64,000 bases of DNA from Verrucomicrobiaceae bacterium (GCA_027490195.1 JAIXYN010000065.1:82129-146128); one strand, 5' to 3'; numbered from the stretch's first letter, positions 44,239-53,828 are shown. The notes: generated by a model from the sequence alone, not told the origin. A program made the numbers and translations.

Positions 44239-46443
44239 ATGGAACAAAACCTCACCCTCCCAGGCCCGGCGCAATCCAGCACGCTGAGCCGCATTCACGA
44301 GGCATCTGCCAAATTTCAACGTTACAAGATCCTGCTACGCCGCCGCTGGTGGTTCCTGCTGTTGACTGCCAGCATTGGAGTTTGTGTCCAGGCCTTGCGC
44401 ATCACCGGGCGCCCCCAGGAGTTTCGTTCTCTGGCCAAACTCGTGGCCGGAGGCCAGTTGGCGTTCAACGACAATGTGACATGGCGGGAGCAGCAGGCGG
44501 ACTTCTATGGCACGATCATTGAAACGATCGAGAGCGCCGAAATGAAACGTCGCGCGCTGGAGCGCGTCAGAGCATTGAATCCAGACGTGAAGGATTCGGA
44601 CGTGGAAATCCGTGTGGCGCAGACCAAGGGTTCGGCCATTTTCAACATCCTGGCGACCGGTTCTGAGCCTAAATACACGAAAATCTTTTTGGATGCACTT
44701 TTGGACGAATTCATTTCGTTTCGTCAGGCCATCCGCGAGCAGGCTCAAGGCAAGGTTCTCCAACAGTTCCTTCAGGAGGTTGTGACCAAGCAGAAAGTGA
44801 TGGAGGACAACCTTGAACGTCTCACCAAGTTCAAGGCTGCCAACAACATTCTCACGATCACCAATGGCAACAACCTGAAGGCGCAGTTCCTCGCCAACCT
44901 GGAATCGCAGCGACAGGCTCAGAGCACGACACTTGAAGATTTGCGGCTTGCTATTGCTAACGTCAATGCAGCCATGGAGGCGCGTGAACGCATGCTGAGT
45001 GCGGTCGGCTCTGGAGCAACATCTGGAGCGGCGGGCACCAAAGGTGCCGAAAGCACGCAGCCATCAGGCACCGTCAAAACAGCGGAAACCTCTCCCGGGC
45101 GCAATGGCATGACCATGGCTGAGCAGGATTATTTGCGCACCAAATCGAAAATCACCGAATTGAAGACCAAGCTGGATTCTCTGCTGATTCAGTTCAAGCA
45201 GCAGCATCCGATGGTGCAGGATGTGACGGAAGAACTGGCGGCTCAGAAGGCGCTCCTTGCTTCTTACGCAGAGCAGATTCAGCAGGAGATGAATACTCAG
45301 ATGGCGGACATCGAGCGGCGTGTGCAGGTTCTGGATGCGCAGATCGTAGAAAAGCAAAAAGAGGCCCTCGACCTCGGCGGTAAAATCGCTGAGCATGAAA
45401 AACTGGAGAAGGCGGCTGAGTCGGCCAAAATGACCTACGATAAGTTGTTTGATCGAGTCGAGAGCATTCAAAGCGTGTTCAATACACAGGCGGATTTTGT
45501 GGCCATTCAAGAACGTGCCATCAATGCCTATGAAAATGTGGAGGATTGGGTGATGCCCATCGTGATCGGCCTGATTGGCGGCATGGGCATTGGCATTGTG
45601 ATCCTGCTCTTGTTTGATCGTCTGGACGACCGAATGAATTCCTACAGTGAGTTCCAGACCTTGTTCCCCGGAGAAGCGGTTCTGGGTCAGGTGCCTGAAC
45701 AGAGAAATCGCGGTGATGTGGCCCTGCTGCGTCCGAACGATGATCGCCATCTCTATGCCGAGGCGTTCCGCAATATCCGCTCTTCCATTCTCTTCAAAAA
45801 CTGGCAGGGCAAGCCGCCGAAGACGATTCTCATCACCAGCGCTGTTCCCAACGAAGGCAAGACCACGGTCACTTCCAACTTGGCCGTCACCATGGCTCTG
45901 GCCGGCGCGCGCGTGCTGCTGGCTGACTGCGACTTGCGCCGTGGCGGTGTGAGCGAACTCTTCAAGCTGCCTTCCACCCCAGGCCTGAGCGAAGCTCTGC
46001 GAGGGAAACTCCACTGGCGTGATGCCGTTCAGGAAACCAGCACCCGCAATCTGGACCTGTTGGCCCGTGGTGATGTTTTCGATCAGACCTCAGAAATGCT
46101 GCTGTCCAAAACAGCCGAGGAGATGCTACGTGAGATGGGTGAGGAATACGATTACGTCATCTTTGACAGTGCTCCTGTCCTTGTCGCGGATGATACGGCC
46201 AGCTTCGCACCGAAACTTGACTCAGTGCTCTTTGTGGTGCGCATGTCCTCCACCATGGCCCGTCTCTCCGGCAAGGCGCTGGATCTGCTCTATGAGCGTC
46301 AGGTCAACATCGGTGGTGTCATTCTCAACCGCTCCAGCTCGAACCTGAAAGAGTACACTTACTACAACTACGCCAGCTACTACTACGCGCCTGCCAAGAC
46401 CAATTCTGGTCAGCCTGCCGAAGCTGCGGCTGCCAAGTCCTGA
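44239..46443 (+). CDS. Wzc-like polysaccharide co-polymerase and BY-kinase
   Basis: 734 residues. The N-terminal transmembrane helix (about 36-52) leads to a Wzz chain-length domain and a long periplasmic coiled coil (about 170-430). A second helix follows at about 438-457. The cytoplasmic bacterial tyrosine kinase domain has Walker A NEGKTT (about 539-543), A' motif LLADCDLRRG and Walker B YVIFDSAP (about 637-646). The C-terminus carries the tyrosine cluster YTYYNYASYYY (about 704-716) that such kinases autophosphorylate. It controls chain length and export of exopolysaccharide together with the Wza-like protein upstream. Confidence 0.92.
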   Translation: MEQNLTLPGPAQSSTLSRIHEASAKFQRYKILLRRRWWFLLLTASIGVCVQALRITGRPQEFRSLAKLVAGGQLAFNDNVTWREQQADFYGTIIETIESAEMKRRALERVRALNPDVKDSDVEIRVAQTKGSAIFNILATGSEPKYTKIFLDALLDEFISFRQAIREQAQGKVLQQFLQEVVTKQKVMEDNLERLTKFKAANNILTITNGNNLKAQFLANLESQRQAQSTTLEDLRLAIANVNAAMEARERMLSAVGSGATSGAAGTKGAESTQPSGTVKTAETSPGRNGMTMAEQDYLRTKSKITELKTKLDSLLIQFKQQHPMVQDVTEELAAQKALLASYAEQIQQEMNTQMADIERRVQVLDAQIVEKQKEALDLGGKIAEHEKLEKAAESAKMTYDKLFDRVESIQSVFNTQADFVAIQERAINAYENVEDWVMPIVIGLIGGMGIGIVILLLFDRLDDRMNSYSEFQTLFPGEAVLGQVPEQRNRGDVALLRPNDDRHLYAEAFRNIRSSILFKNWQGKPPKTILITSAVPNEGKTTVTSNLAVTMALAGARVLLADCDLRRGGVSELFKLPSTPGLSEALRGKLHWRDAVQETSTRNLDLLARGDVFDQTSEMLLSKTAEEMLREMGEEYDYVIFDSAPVLVADDTASFAPKLDSVLFVVRMSSTMARLSGKALDLLYERQVNIGGVILNRSSSNLKEYTYYNYASYYYAPAKTNSGQPAEAAAAKS

Positions 46444-46521
46444 TCTGAATCTTTTGAGTGATGCGGCGACGTACTTGGGTGCGTTATGCCCATTCTCTGC
46501 GGCCGCCGTGTAGAGGCAACG

Positions 46522-47409
46522 CTAGGGGTTGCTTCCCTTTGAAAGCAGTTCGGTGGCCAGTTGCAGGAGTGAAGCTGCCGCAGGCGAAAGTAGACGGTCT
46601 TTCTGCCAGACGGCAGCGATTTGGCGCTGCATTTTAGGCTCACGGATGGCCAGGGTCAGGATGGTTGCCGGAAGGTTCCCGGCTGCGAGCCGGGGGACAA
46701 TGGCCAGACCGAGACCTGCGGCGACGAGGGCGCGCACGGTTTCTAGCTCGCCGCTCTCACAGACCCTCTGAGGTTCAAAGCCGCTCTTGCGGCATGACTC
46801 CAAGGCGGTATCGCGGGCGCGGCCTTTGTAGAAAATGAAGGATTCGGCCGACAACTGCCGCAGCAGCACGGATTTTTGCTGAGCAAGCGCGTGCGTTTTA
46901 GCAACGAGGAGCACGAACGGCTCCGTCATGAGCGGCTGCACTTTGAATGCCGACTTGCTGGCGGGGAGCTGGAGAAAGCCGATGTCTGCCTGGCCTGATT
47001 CCACGCAGTCAGCCACGCGCTCGGAGTTGTCCTCGATCAACTGCAAGGTCACCAGGCCATGCTGCCTGCTAAAACGTTGAATCACTTCCGGCAGCAGGCA
47101 GGCGCTCACGCTTGGGATGGCGGCGATGGTGAGCTTTCCGCCGCGCAGGTGGGCCACATCAGAGACGGCTGCTTTGGCCGCAGCAGCTTGAGTTATGAGT
47201 CCTTCGGCGCGTGGTAGAAAGGCTTTCCCGGCGGCAGTTAGCTGTACTTCTTTGCGGCCACGATTGAACAGGGGCGTGCCCAGCTCCGCTTCGAGGTTTT
47301 TCATCTGCTGGCTCAGTGCTGGTTGTGCCATGTTCAGTCGTCCGGCCGCACGTGTGAAGCTGCGCTGGCGGGCGATTTCAATGAAGTAGCCGAGTTGGTA
47401 GAGTTCCAT
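46522..47409 (-). CDS. LysR-family transcriptional regulator
   Basis: 295 residues. The N-terminal winged helix-turn-helix reads MELYQLGYFIEIARQRSFTR, then MAQPALSQQMKNLE. The C-terminal effector-binding domain has the usual two-lobe pattern. It is transcribed away from the sugar isomerase gene, 68 bases apart, the classic arrangement for a LysR regulator controlling its divergent neighbour. The effector is unknown; a sugar acid or related compound would fit the neighbours. Confidence 0.9.
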   Translation of the reverse strand: MELYQLGYFIEIARQRSFTRAAGRLNMAQPALSQQMKNLEAELGTPLFNRGRKEVQLTAAGKAFLPRAEGLITQAAAAKAAVSDVAHLRGGKLTIAAIPSVSACLLPEVIQRFSRQHGLVTLQLIEDNSERVADCVESGQADIGFLQLPASKSAFKVQPLMTEPFVLLVAKTHALAQQKSVLLRQLSAESFIFYKGRARDTALESCRKSGFEPQRVCESGELETVRALVAAGLGLAIVPRLAAGNLPATILTLAIREPKMQRQIAAVWQKDRLLSPAAASLLQLATELLSKGSNP

Positions 47410-47477
47410 GACCTGTCATTGATATTTCCGATCCAGGGCATCGTAAAATCATCTTTTTCTTATGAGCAGGTGCTGCC

Positions 47478-48305
47478 ATGATCTTTGTCATGCGCCGACT
47501 TTGCGTCCACACCATCACCACCAAACCCCTGAGCCTTGAAGAATGCCTCATGCAGTTTCCGCAGCGGGGCGTTAGCGGCATCACCATCTGGCGGCAGGCG
47601 CTGGAAGGGCGTGATCTGGATGCGGTGGCGCGGCAGACTCGGGACGCAGGTCTTGAAGTGGTAAGCCTGTGTCGTGGCGGTTTTTTTCCAGCTTCGACGG
47701 CAGCAGGACGGCAGACTGGCATCGATGACAATTTGAAGGCCATCGAAGAGGCGCACGCCATTGGCGCTCCACTCATTGTGCTGGTCTGCGGTGCCGTGCC
47801 CGGGCAGTCGTTGGTCGAGTCGCGCAAGCAGATCGCCGATGGTATCGCCGCTGTGCTCCCTGCGGCGGAGCAGGCGGGCGTCAAGTTGGCCATCGAGCCT
47901 CTGCACCCCATGTATGCGGATGATCGCAGCGCGGTGAACACGATGCGGCAGGCCCATGAAATTTGCGATGTGCTGGGCTCGCCAAAGGCGGTCGGGATCG
48001 CGGTGGATGTTTACCATGTGTGGTGGGATCCTGAACTGAAGGCGCAGATTGATCACGCCGGTCAAACCGGCCGCCTGCATTCGTTTCACATCTGTGATTG
48101 GCGGACGCCCACGACGGATCTCTTGAATGATCGCGGGCTCATGGGCGAAGGCTGCATCAACATCCGTGAGATCAGCGACTGGGTCGATGCCGCCGGCTTC
48201 TCCGGGCATCGCGAAGTGGAGATCTTTTCGAATCGGCTTTGGGCCATGGACCAGCAGGTGTTCCTAGAAAAGATCGCCGCCAGCTACGCCCAGCTTTACG
48301 CATGA
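47478..48305 (+). CDS. Sugar phosphate isomerase/epimerase-type TIM barrel
   Basis: 275 residues of the xylose-isomerase-like TIM barrel family (AP endonuclease family 2 fold). Metal-binding acidic residues lie in LAIEPLHPMYADDRSA, VGIAVDVYHVWWDP, SFHICDWRTP and GHREVEIFSN. Members isomerise or epimerise sugars, inositol derivatives or hydroxypyruvate. Substrate unknown. First gene of a plus-strand trio (isomerase, NHL protein, Gfo/Idh/MocA dehydrogenase). The next frame overlaps its stop as ATGA if that gene starts at 48302. Confidence 0.85.
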   Translation: MIFVMRRLCVHTITTKPLSLEECLMQFPQRGVSGITIWRQALEGRDLDAVARQTRDAGLEVVSLCRGGFFPASTAAGRQTGIDDNLKAIEEAHAIGAPLIVLVCGAVPGQSLVESRKQIADGIAAVLPAAEQAGVKLAIEPLHPMYADDRSAVNTMRQAHEICDVLGSPKAVGIAVDVYHVWWDPELKAQIDHAGQTGRLHSFHICDWRTPTTDLLNDRGLMGEGCINIREISDWVDAAGFSGHREVEIFSNRLWAMDQQVFLEKIAASYAQLYA

Positions 48306-48346
48306 AAGCCTTCATCCCGCGCCGAATTTTTCGAGCATATGACACC

Positions 48347-49930
48347 ATGAATTCTCTCCGTCTGCTCCTCCAGCTCTCGCTTGGCATCTGTCTGTCGGCA
48401 TCAGCCGCTGACGCAGTGCTTTCTCCCCTCCAGCAGCGCGACCAGTGGCAGTTTGAAGACCCTGCGGCGTGGGAATGGCTGGGGGATTCTGGAGAGACGG
48501 CGCTTGTCCTCAAGAAGCCTTCGCACTACAAACCGAAGTTTCGCAGGCCGTTGAATCTGGCCTGGTTTGGCGGTGCTCAGTGGGACTCCTTCACGCTGAC
48601 CTGTGAAGCACGGCTTGATGCGTTCAACAAAGGCAACAACGACCTCTGCATCGCCTTTGGCGGCGTGGGAGACTCGCAGTTCTACTATGCCCACCTGGGA
48701 GAGAAGGCGGACGGCGTCCATCTTCAACTGCATGTGGTGAACAACTCAGACCGCAAAGCCATCACGACATCCCGTGCTGAGGCTTTGCCCTGGAAGCCCG
48801 GCACCTGGCATCCCATCAAGCTGGTGCGCGATGCCGCATCTGGCAGCATCAAAGTCTGGTTTGAGGGGCAGCTGGTGCTTGAAGCCAACGACAAGATTTT
48901 CGGCAAAGGCCGCATCGGTCTCGGCTCTTTCGATGATCTTGGTGCGTTTCGGAATGTGGTCGTCGAACCGGGCGCAGTCACCTTGGCAGAAGCTGCACCC
49001 ATGCAGATCGAAATCGTCGCGGGTGGCGGCGTGAGAGTGGAGCATGCACCTGCAGCCGAATGCCAGGTGATGCAGCCTTTTGGCATTGCCTTTGATCCGC
49101 AGGACAACATGTTCATCTGCGAGGAAACGCACCGGCTGCTGCGAGTCGATGCGAAGACGGGCGTACTCACTGTGGTGACGGGTGCCAAGTCCAAAAATGC
49201 GCCCCTGGGCGACAATGGACCCGCCAGGGATGCGAGCTTCATCGCGCCGCACAATCTTGTCGCCGATGCAGAGGGAAATCTTTTCATCGCCGATACCTAC
49301 CACTACGCCGTGCGCCGGGTGGATGCTAAGACCGGCGTCGTCACAACCTTCGCAGGCAACGGCAGCAAGGAACTCAGCGGCGACGGCGGTCCTGCCACGA
49401 GCGCCGGGCTGGATGGCATCGCGTGCCTGTGCTTCAACCACGACTTCACCCAGCTCTATCTCGGCGGCTTCAGCAAAGTAATTCGTATGGTGGACCTGAA
49501 GACAGGACTGATCACCACGGTCTCCGGCATCGGCGGCAGCAGGGCTATGGCGGTTGACTCAAAAGGCAGACTCTTTATTGCGGCAGGGCTTGGCTTGAGA
49601 ATACTGGGGGCCGATGGCCAAGCCGTAAGTCTCAGCGATCCGGCAGCTACTCCGCCACTCAAAGGCGTGAAGCACTTCTGGGCGGACCGCGACGACAACA
49701 TCCTCATCGCTGACGCGGGCAACCATCTCATCCGCAAATTCATCGTGTCCGAGCGCAGGCTCATCACACTTGCAGGAAATGCCGTGAAAGGCGCAGGCGG
49801 CGTTCCCGGCCCGGCATTGCAGGCCCAGCTTGGCGAACCGCACGGCGTCGTCTCCCATCCACGCACTGGCGACATCTACATTGCCGACTCGCGCAATCAT
49901 CGAGTGCTGCGCATCAGGAACCAACCTTGA
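48347..49930 (+). CDS. Exported NHL-repeat protein with a DUF1080/LamG-like N-terminal domain
   Basis: 527 residues from the ATG at 48347, which starts a signal peptide (MNSLRLLLQLSLGICLSASA); ATG 48302 is in frame and overlaps the previous stop. Residues about 25-205 resemble the concanavalin-like DUF1080 (3-keto-disaccharide hydrolase) domain (FTLTCEARLDAFNKGNND, WHPIKLVRDAASGSIKVWFE). From about 230 to the end run NHL beta-propeller blades (PFGIAFDPQDNMFICEETHR, PHNLVADAEGNLFIADTYHY, GDIYIADSRNHRVLRI). It is probably a periplasmic sugar-binding or sugar-processing protein working with the flanking isomerase and dehydrogenase. Confidence 0.82.
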   Translation: MNSLRLLLQLSLGICLSASAADAVLSPLQQRDQWQFEDPAAWEWLGDSGETALVLKKPSHYKPKFRRPLNLAWFGGAQWDSFTLTCEARLDAFNKGNNDLCIAFGGVGDSQFYYAHLGEKADGVHLQLHVVNNSDRKAITTSRAEALPWKPGTWHPIKLVRDAASGSIKVWFEGQLVLEANDKIFGKGRIGLGSFDDLGAFRNVVVEPGAVTLAEAAPMQIEIVAGGGVRVEHAPAAECQVMQPFGIAFDPQDNMFICEETHRLLRVDAKTGVLTVVTGAKSKNAPLGDNGPARDASFIAPHNLVADAEGNLFIADTYHYAVRRVDAKTGVVTTFAGNGSKELSGDGGPATSAGLDGIACLCFNHDFTQLYLGGFSKVIRMVDLKTGLITTVSGIGGSRAMAVDSKGRLFIAAGLGLRILGADGQAVSLSDPAATPPLKGVKHFWADRDDNILIADAGNHLIRKFIVSERRLITLAGNAVKGAGGVPGPALQAQLGEPHGVVSHPRTGDIYIADSRNHRVLRIRNQP

Positions 49931-49963
49931 CCCTTACCCCTTTTTTCATCCCCATTACCAACT

Positions 49964-51115
49964 ATGGAAACCAAACGAATCGGCATCATCATGAACGGCG
50001 TCACAGGACGCATGGGTACGAACCAGCACCTGATCCGCTCGATCAAGGCCATCCGCGATCAAGGCGGACTCAAAATCGGAGATGACCTCGTCATCATGCC
50101 CGATCCCATCCTCACCGGACGGAACCACGACAAGCTCAAGGCCCTGGCTGAACGCACGGGCGTGACCCGGTTCACCACGGATATCGATGCTGCGCTGGCT
50201 AACAAAGAGGACGAGATCTTTTTTGATGCCTCGGGCACCTTGCAGCGGGCAGGTTTTGTGGCGAAGGCCGTGGCGGCAGGCAAGGCGATCTACTGCGAAA
50301 AGCCGACGGCGGTCGAAACGAGCGAGGCCTTGCGCCTGGCTAAGCTATGCGAAGATGCCGGTGTGAAAAACGGTGTGGTGCAGGACAAGCTCTGGCTCAG
50401 TGGCATCCGCAAATTCCGCACCCTGCGCGATCAGGGTTACTTTGGCCGCATCCTCAGCGTGCGTGGCGAGTTTGGCTACTGGGTCTTCACTGGTGAGGAA
50501 GGGGACCAGCCCGCGCAGCGTCCTTCCTGGAACTACCGCAAGGAAGACGGCGGCGGCATCATCGTGGACATGCTCTGCCACTGGCGCTACGTGGTGGACA
50601 ATCTCTTTGGCAAGGTGAAAGCCGTGAGCTGCATAGGTGCCACTCACCTGCCAAAACGCATCGACGAACGCGGCAAGCCCTATGCCTGCACCAGCGATGA
50701 TGCCTGCTATGCCACCTTTGAGTGCGAAGGCGGCGTCATCTGCCAGTTCAACAGCTCCTGGACAGTGCGCGTGCGGCGCGATGACCTGCTGACCATGCAG
50801 GTGGATGGTACGCACGGCAGCGCCATCGTCGGGCTTCGGAAATGCTGGGTGCAGAGCATCGGCACCACGCCACGGCCCACGTGGAATCCTGACATCGACC
50901 AGCCGATCGATTTCTTCGGCGGCTGGCAGGAGGTGCCTGACACAACGACCTATGACAACGCCTTCAAGATCCAGTGGGAGGAGTTCCTCAAGCACGTGGT
51001 GCTGGACACACCCTTCCCCTGGACCCTGCGTGAAGGCGCCAAAGGTGTGCAACTCGCTGAGCTCGGCCTCCAAAGCTGGGAGCAGCGCAAGTGGCTGCCA
51101 GTTGGCGAGCTTTGA
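49964..51115 (+). CDS. Gfo/Idh/MocA-family oxidoreductase
   Basis: 383 residues. The N-terminal Rossmann domain (MNGVTGRMGTNQHL) carries an atypical GVTGRMG nucleotide-binding loop. The family motif EKPTA is present at about 110 and the C-terminal alpha/beta domain has CHWRYVVDNLFG (catalytic-type His). It oxidises or reduces sugars or inositols with NAD(P). It ends the trio with the isomerase and the NHL protein, supporting a pathway through a 3-keto or inosose-type intermediate. The substrate is not assignable from sequence. Confidence 0.9.
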   Translation: METKRIGIIMNGVTGRMGTNQHLIRSIKAIRDQGGLKIGDDLVIMPDPILTGRNHDKLKALAERTGVTRFTTDIDAALANKEDEIFFDASGTLQRAGFVAKAVAAGKAIYCEKPTAVETSEALRLAKLCEDAGVKNGVVQDKLWLSGIRKFRTLRDQGYFGRILSVRGEFGYWVFTGEEGDQPAQRPSWNYRKEDGGGIIVDMLCHWRYVVDNLFGKVKAVSCIGATHLPKRIDERGKPYACTSDDACYATFECEGGVICQFNSSWTVRVRRDDLLTMQVDGTHGSAIVGLRKCWVQSIGTTPRPTWNPDIDQPIDFFGGWQEVPDTTTYDNAFKIQWEEFLKHVVLDTPFPWTLREGAKGVQLAELGLQSWEQRKWLPVGEL

Positions 51116-51182
51116 GGATGCGTTCTAAAGAATCTTGAGGCGAAAGGCGCTACGGCGTTGCGCAACTCCGGTGCGTGGGTGA

Positions 51183-51974
51183 ATGTTCTCGCACCGAATG
51201 TTGCGCGCCATAGGTCGTTACTCACTCTCCATTGTTCATGAATTGGGCGACTTTGCTCTGTTTACAGGGCAGTCTTTTCGTTCCGCAGTGGGTGCGCGGC
51301 GGCTTGGCAGGCGCATTGTGCGCGCCGGTTTTGAGCAAGGCGTGCGCTGCCTGCCGGTCATTATCATCGTTGGCATGTTCACCGGTCTGGTGCTCGGCCT
51401 GCAGGGGTATTATGTCCTGAACCGTTTCGGTTCCGAAAGTTTGCTGGGCACCCTCGTTTCGCTGAGTCTGGTGCGTGAACTGGGGCCGGCACTGGCCGCG
51501 CTGATGCTGGTGGGGCAGGCGGGTTCCGCCCTGGCGGCAGAGCTGGGCATTCAGCGCAACACAGAGCAGATCGCCGCACTCGAAACGATGGGCGTGAGCA
51601 GCCATGCCTATCTCATCACACCAAGATTGCTCGCCGCGCTGGTGGTCTATCCCATGCAGACGGCCTTGTTTGTCACAGTCGGTTTGTGGGGTGGCAGCCT
51701 TTCAGGGTCGTTGCTGCTGGGCCTGGAGCCGGGCGTTTACTGGTCTTCCGTGGAGCACGCGGTCAAGGCCCAGGATGTGCGGGAGTGCATCATCAAGGCG
51801 GTCACCTTTGGGCTGCTGACGATTTCATTGTGCGCCTACCATGGCTTTAACGCCCATCGTTGCAGTTCCGCCACAGGAGCGCGTGCCGTCAGTGCTTCCA
51901 CCACTCGTGCCGTGGTGCAGTCCAGCATCATTGTGCTGGCCGCAGATTACATCATCACCTCCTTCCTCGTCTGA
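51183..51974 (+). CDS. mlaE: MlaE-type lipid transport permease
   Basis: 263 residues with about five transmembrane helices, matching the MlaE/YrbE/TGD1 family (VGMFTGLVLGLQGYYVLNRFG, VRELGPALAALMLVGQAGSA, AAELGIQRNTEQIAALETMG). It forms the inner-membrane core of the ABC system moving phospholipids between the inner and outer membranes. First gene of mlaEFDCA; the stop precedes the mlaF ATG by two bases. Confidence 0.95.
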   Translation: MFSHRMLRAIGRYSLSIVHELGDFALFTGQSFRSAVGARRLGRRIVRAGFEQGVRCLPVIIIVGMFTGLVLGLQGYYVLNRFGSESLLGTLVSLSLVRELGPALAALMLVGQAGSALAAELGIQRNTEQIAALETMGVSSHAYLITPRLLAALVVYPMQTALFVTVGLWGGSLSGSLLLGLEPGVYWSSVEHAVKAQDVRECIIKAVTFGLLTISLCAYHGFNAHRCSSATGARAVSASTTRAVVQSSIIVLAADYIITSFLV

Positions 51975-51976
51975 TC

Positions 51977-52786
51977 ATGGGTGCTGATTCCAATCAAATG
52001 CTGCTGCGCATCGAGGGCTTGAACAAGTGCTTTGGAGAGAACGTCGTGCTGGATGGTGCCAGCCTCAATGTGCCACGCGGCAGTCTCGTGACCGTCCTGG
52101 GACGCAGTGGTGCTGGCAAATCGGTGCTGCTGAAATGCCTGGCCGATGTCGTTCGTCCGGATTCTGGCAGCATTCACTTTGACGGCAAACTGCTCAGCAT
52201 CGGCGATGTGTCCTCACGAGCCGATTTCCGGCGCCGCTGCAGTTTCCTTTTTCAAAGCAATGCCTTGTTTGACTCCCTGACCGCACTGGAAAATGTGGCC
52301 CTGCCGCTGGAGCAGACCACGGATCTTTCCGACAAGGAAATCCGCGAGCGCAGCCTCGAGGCGCTGCGGCAAATCGAGCTCGAAGCGCACCAGGACCGCT
52401 ATCCCAGCCAGCTTTCCGGTGGCATGCAGAAGCGCTTGGCCCTGGCACGCGCCATTGTCACGCGGCCGGAACTCGTGCTGTTTGACGAACCTACTGCCGG
52501 TCTGGACCCGCTACGGCGCAATGCGGTTTTCGCCATGATCGCGAAATATCAACGCCAGTTTGGCTTCACTGCACTCGTGGTCACGCATGACCTGACCGAG
52601 GCTCTGATCGCTAGCGACCGCGTGGCCCTCCTTGACAAAGGGCGCATGTGCTTTGAAGGCACCCCTGCTGAATTTTCGGCCTCCACCGTCGCCATGGTGG
52701 AAGATTTTCGCGATAGCGCGGAAGCACTTGGCCGCACACTTGCTGCTATACGGCGTGGCGAAGCCATGCAATCTGAAGACTCATGA
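51977..52786 (+). CDS. mlaF: MlaF-type ABC transporter ATPase
   Basis: 269 residues from the ATG at 51977; the frame is open upstream inside mlaE, but no family member has that extension. Walker A GRSGAGKS (42-49), signature LSGGMQKR, Walker B LVLFDEPTAGLDP and the H-loop THDLTEA are all present. It powers lipid movement with MlaE and MlaD. Its stop overlaps the mlaD start as ATGA, which indicates translational coupling. Confidence 0.95.
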   Translation: MGADSNQMLLRIEGLNKCFGENVVLDGASLNVPRGSLVTVLGRSGAGKSVLLKCLADVVRPDSGSIHFDGKLLSIGDVSSRADFRRRCSFLFQSNALFDSLTALENVALPLEQTTDLSDKEIRERSLEALRQIELEAHQDRYPSQLSGGMQKRLALARAIVTRPELVLFDEPTAGLDPLRRNAVFAMIAKYQRQFGFTALVVTHDLTEALIASDRVALLDKGRMCFEGTPAEFSASTVAMVEDFRDSAEALGRTLAAIRRGEAMQSEDS

Positions 52787-53262
52787 AACAATCCAAGCTG
52801 GAACTTTACGTTGGTCTGTTCGTCCTCCTGGGGATCGCCGCCATCGTCTACCTGACGGTGAAGCTCGGCGCCAAATCACTGATCGGTGGAGACACCTATG
52901 TGATGGAAGCACGCTTTACCAATGCAGGGGGCCTCAATGCCGGGAGCAGCGTGCTCGTGGCGGGCGTCCCGGTCGGGCGGGTGGAAGGCATTCGCGTGGA
53001 TGGCACGGACTACAGCGCCATGGTGACCCTGCGCGTGGAGGCTGGTCTGAAGCTGCCCACTGACACGATGGCTTCCATCAAAACCACCGGGCTCATCGGA
53101 GACAAATACGTGGCACTTGCGCCTGGAGCAGATGATAGTTATCTTACCGCAGGTTCACGGATTACGATGACTGAATCCTCGGTCGATCTTGAGTCGTTAA
53201 TTGGAAAGATGGCCTTTGGCAGTGTTGAAAAAGGAAAAGACTCCCCCCCCCCCGCCCCATGA
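52783..53262 (+). CDS. mlaD: MlaD-type MCE-domain protein
   Basis: 159 residues. An N-terminal transmembrane anchor (about 7-23) and one MCE domain (about 38-115: ARFTNAGGLNAGSSVLVAGV, DTMASIKTTGLIGDKYVAL). It forms the periplasmic hexameric ring of the Mla complex. The C-terminal codons contain an uninterrupted run of eleven C (53243-53253) just before the stop, encoding SPPPAP. The stop overlaps the mlaC ATG as ATGA. Slippage in the run would alter the tail and the coupling. Confidence 0.93.
   Translation: MKQSKLELYVGLFVLLGIAAIVYLTVKLGAKSLIGGDTYVMEARFTNAGGLNAGSSVLVAGVPVGRVEGIRVDGTDYSAMVTLRVEAGLKLPTDTMASIKTTGLIGDKYVALAPGADDSYLTAGSRITMTESSVDLESLIGKMAFGSVEKGKDSPPPAP
53243..53253 (+). repeat. 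C11 homopolymer at the mlaD-mlaC junction
   Basis: Eleven consecutive C, 6 bases before the overlapping stop/start at 53259-53262. Homopolymers of this length are prone to slipped-strand changes and also to sequencing error. Confidence 0.8.
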
Positions 53263-53828
53263 CCCTACGTCTTCTGCTCACATTCCTCTTGGCTGCAGCA
53301 CCGCTGGCCGTGTCCGCCCAGCTTGCCGAGGCTCAGACCCGTCTGAAATCCGCCGTGACTGAAGTCCTGGCCGTGGCGGATCGTGCCGGAAGCCGCAGCG
53401 CACTGCCGGAGAAACTGCGGCCGGTGCTGCAGAAGTACGTGAGTTTTGAAACGATGACCAAACGTGCCGTGGGGCCCGGATGGAGGCAGTTCACGGCAGA
53501 TCAGCAGCAGCAGGCCACCCAGCTTTTTACCACGTTGATCATCCGCAGCTACAGCGGCAAATTCACACCCGGAGAGCACCCGGACATCACCTACAATGCA
53601 GCGGTTTCTCCGGCATCTGGTCGGGTTGATGTGCCGACGAGCATGGTTTACAAAGGCAGCCACTATTCCGTGACCTATCGTATGGAGCAGATGCAGATTA
53701 CGGACGTGGTGATTGAGGGGGTTAGCCTGATCGCCAACTACCGCAGCCAATTGGATGCGCAATTTAAAAAAGGTGGCGCAAGTGCCGTCATAAGCTCTCT
53801 TACGCAGTCTGTTTCCCACCCTCAATGA
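53259..53828 (+). CDS. mlaC: MlaC-type periplasmic phospholipid-binding protein
   Basis: 189 residues with a signal peptide (MTLRLLLTFLLAAAPLAVSA). The mature part matches the MlaC/Ttg2D family (TTLIIRSYSGKF, VTYRMEQMQITDVVIEGVSL, ANYRSQL). It shuttles phospholipid between MlaA in the outer membrane and MlaD in the inner membrane. It starts inside the mlaD stop and its own stop overlaps the mlaA start as ATGA. Confidence 0.92.
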   Translation: MTLRLLLTFLLAAAPLAVSAQLAEAQTRLKSAVTEVLAVADRAGSRSALPEKLRPVLQKYVSFETMTKRAVGPGWRQFTADQQQQATQLFTTLIIRSYSGKFTPGEHPDITYNAAVSPASGRVDVPTSMVYKGSHYSVTYRMEQMQITDVVIEGVSLIANYRSQLDAQFKKGGASAVISSLTQSVSHPQ

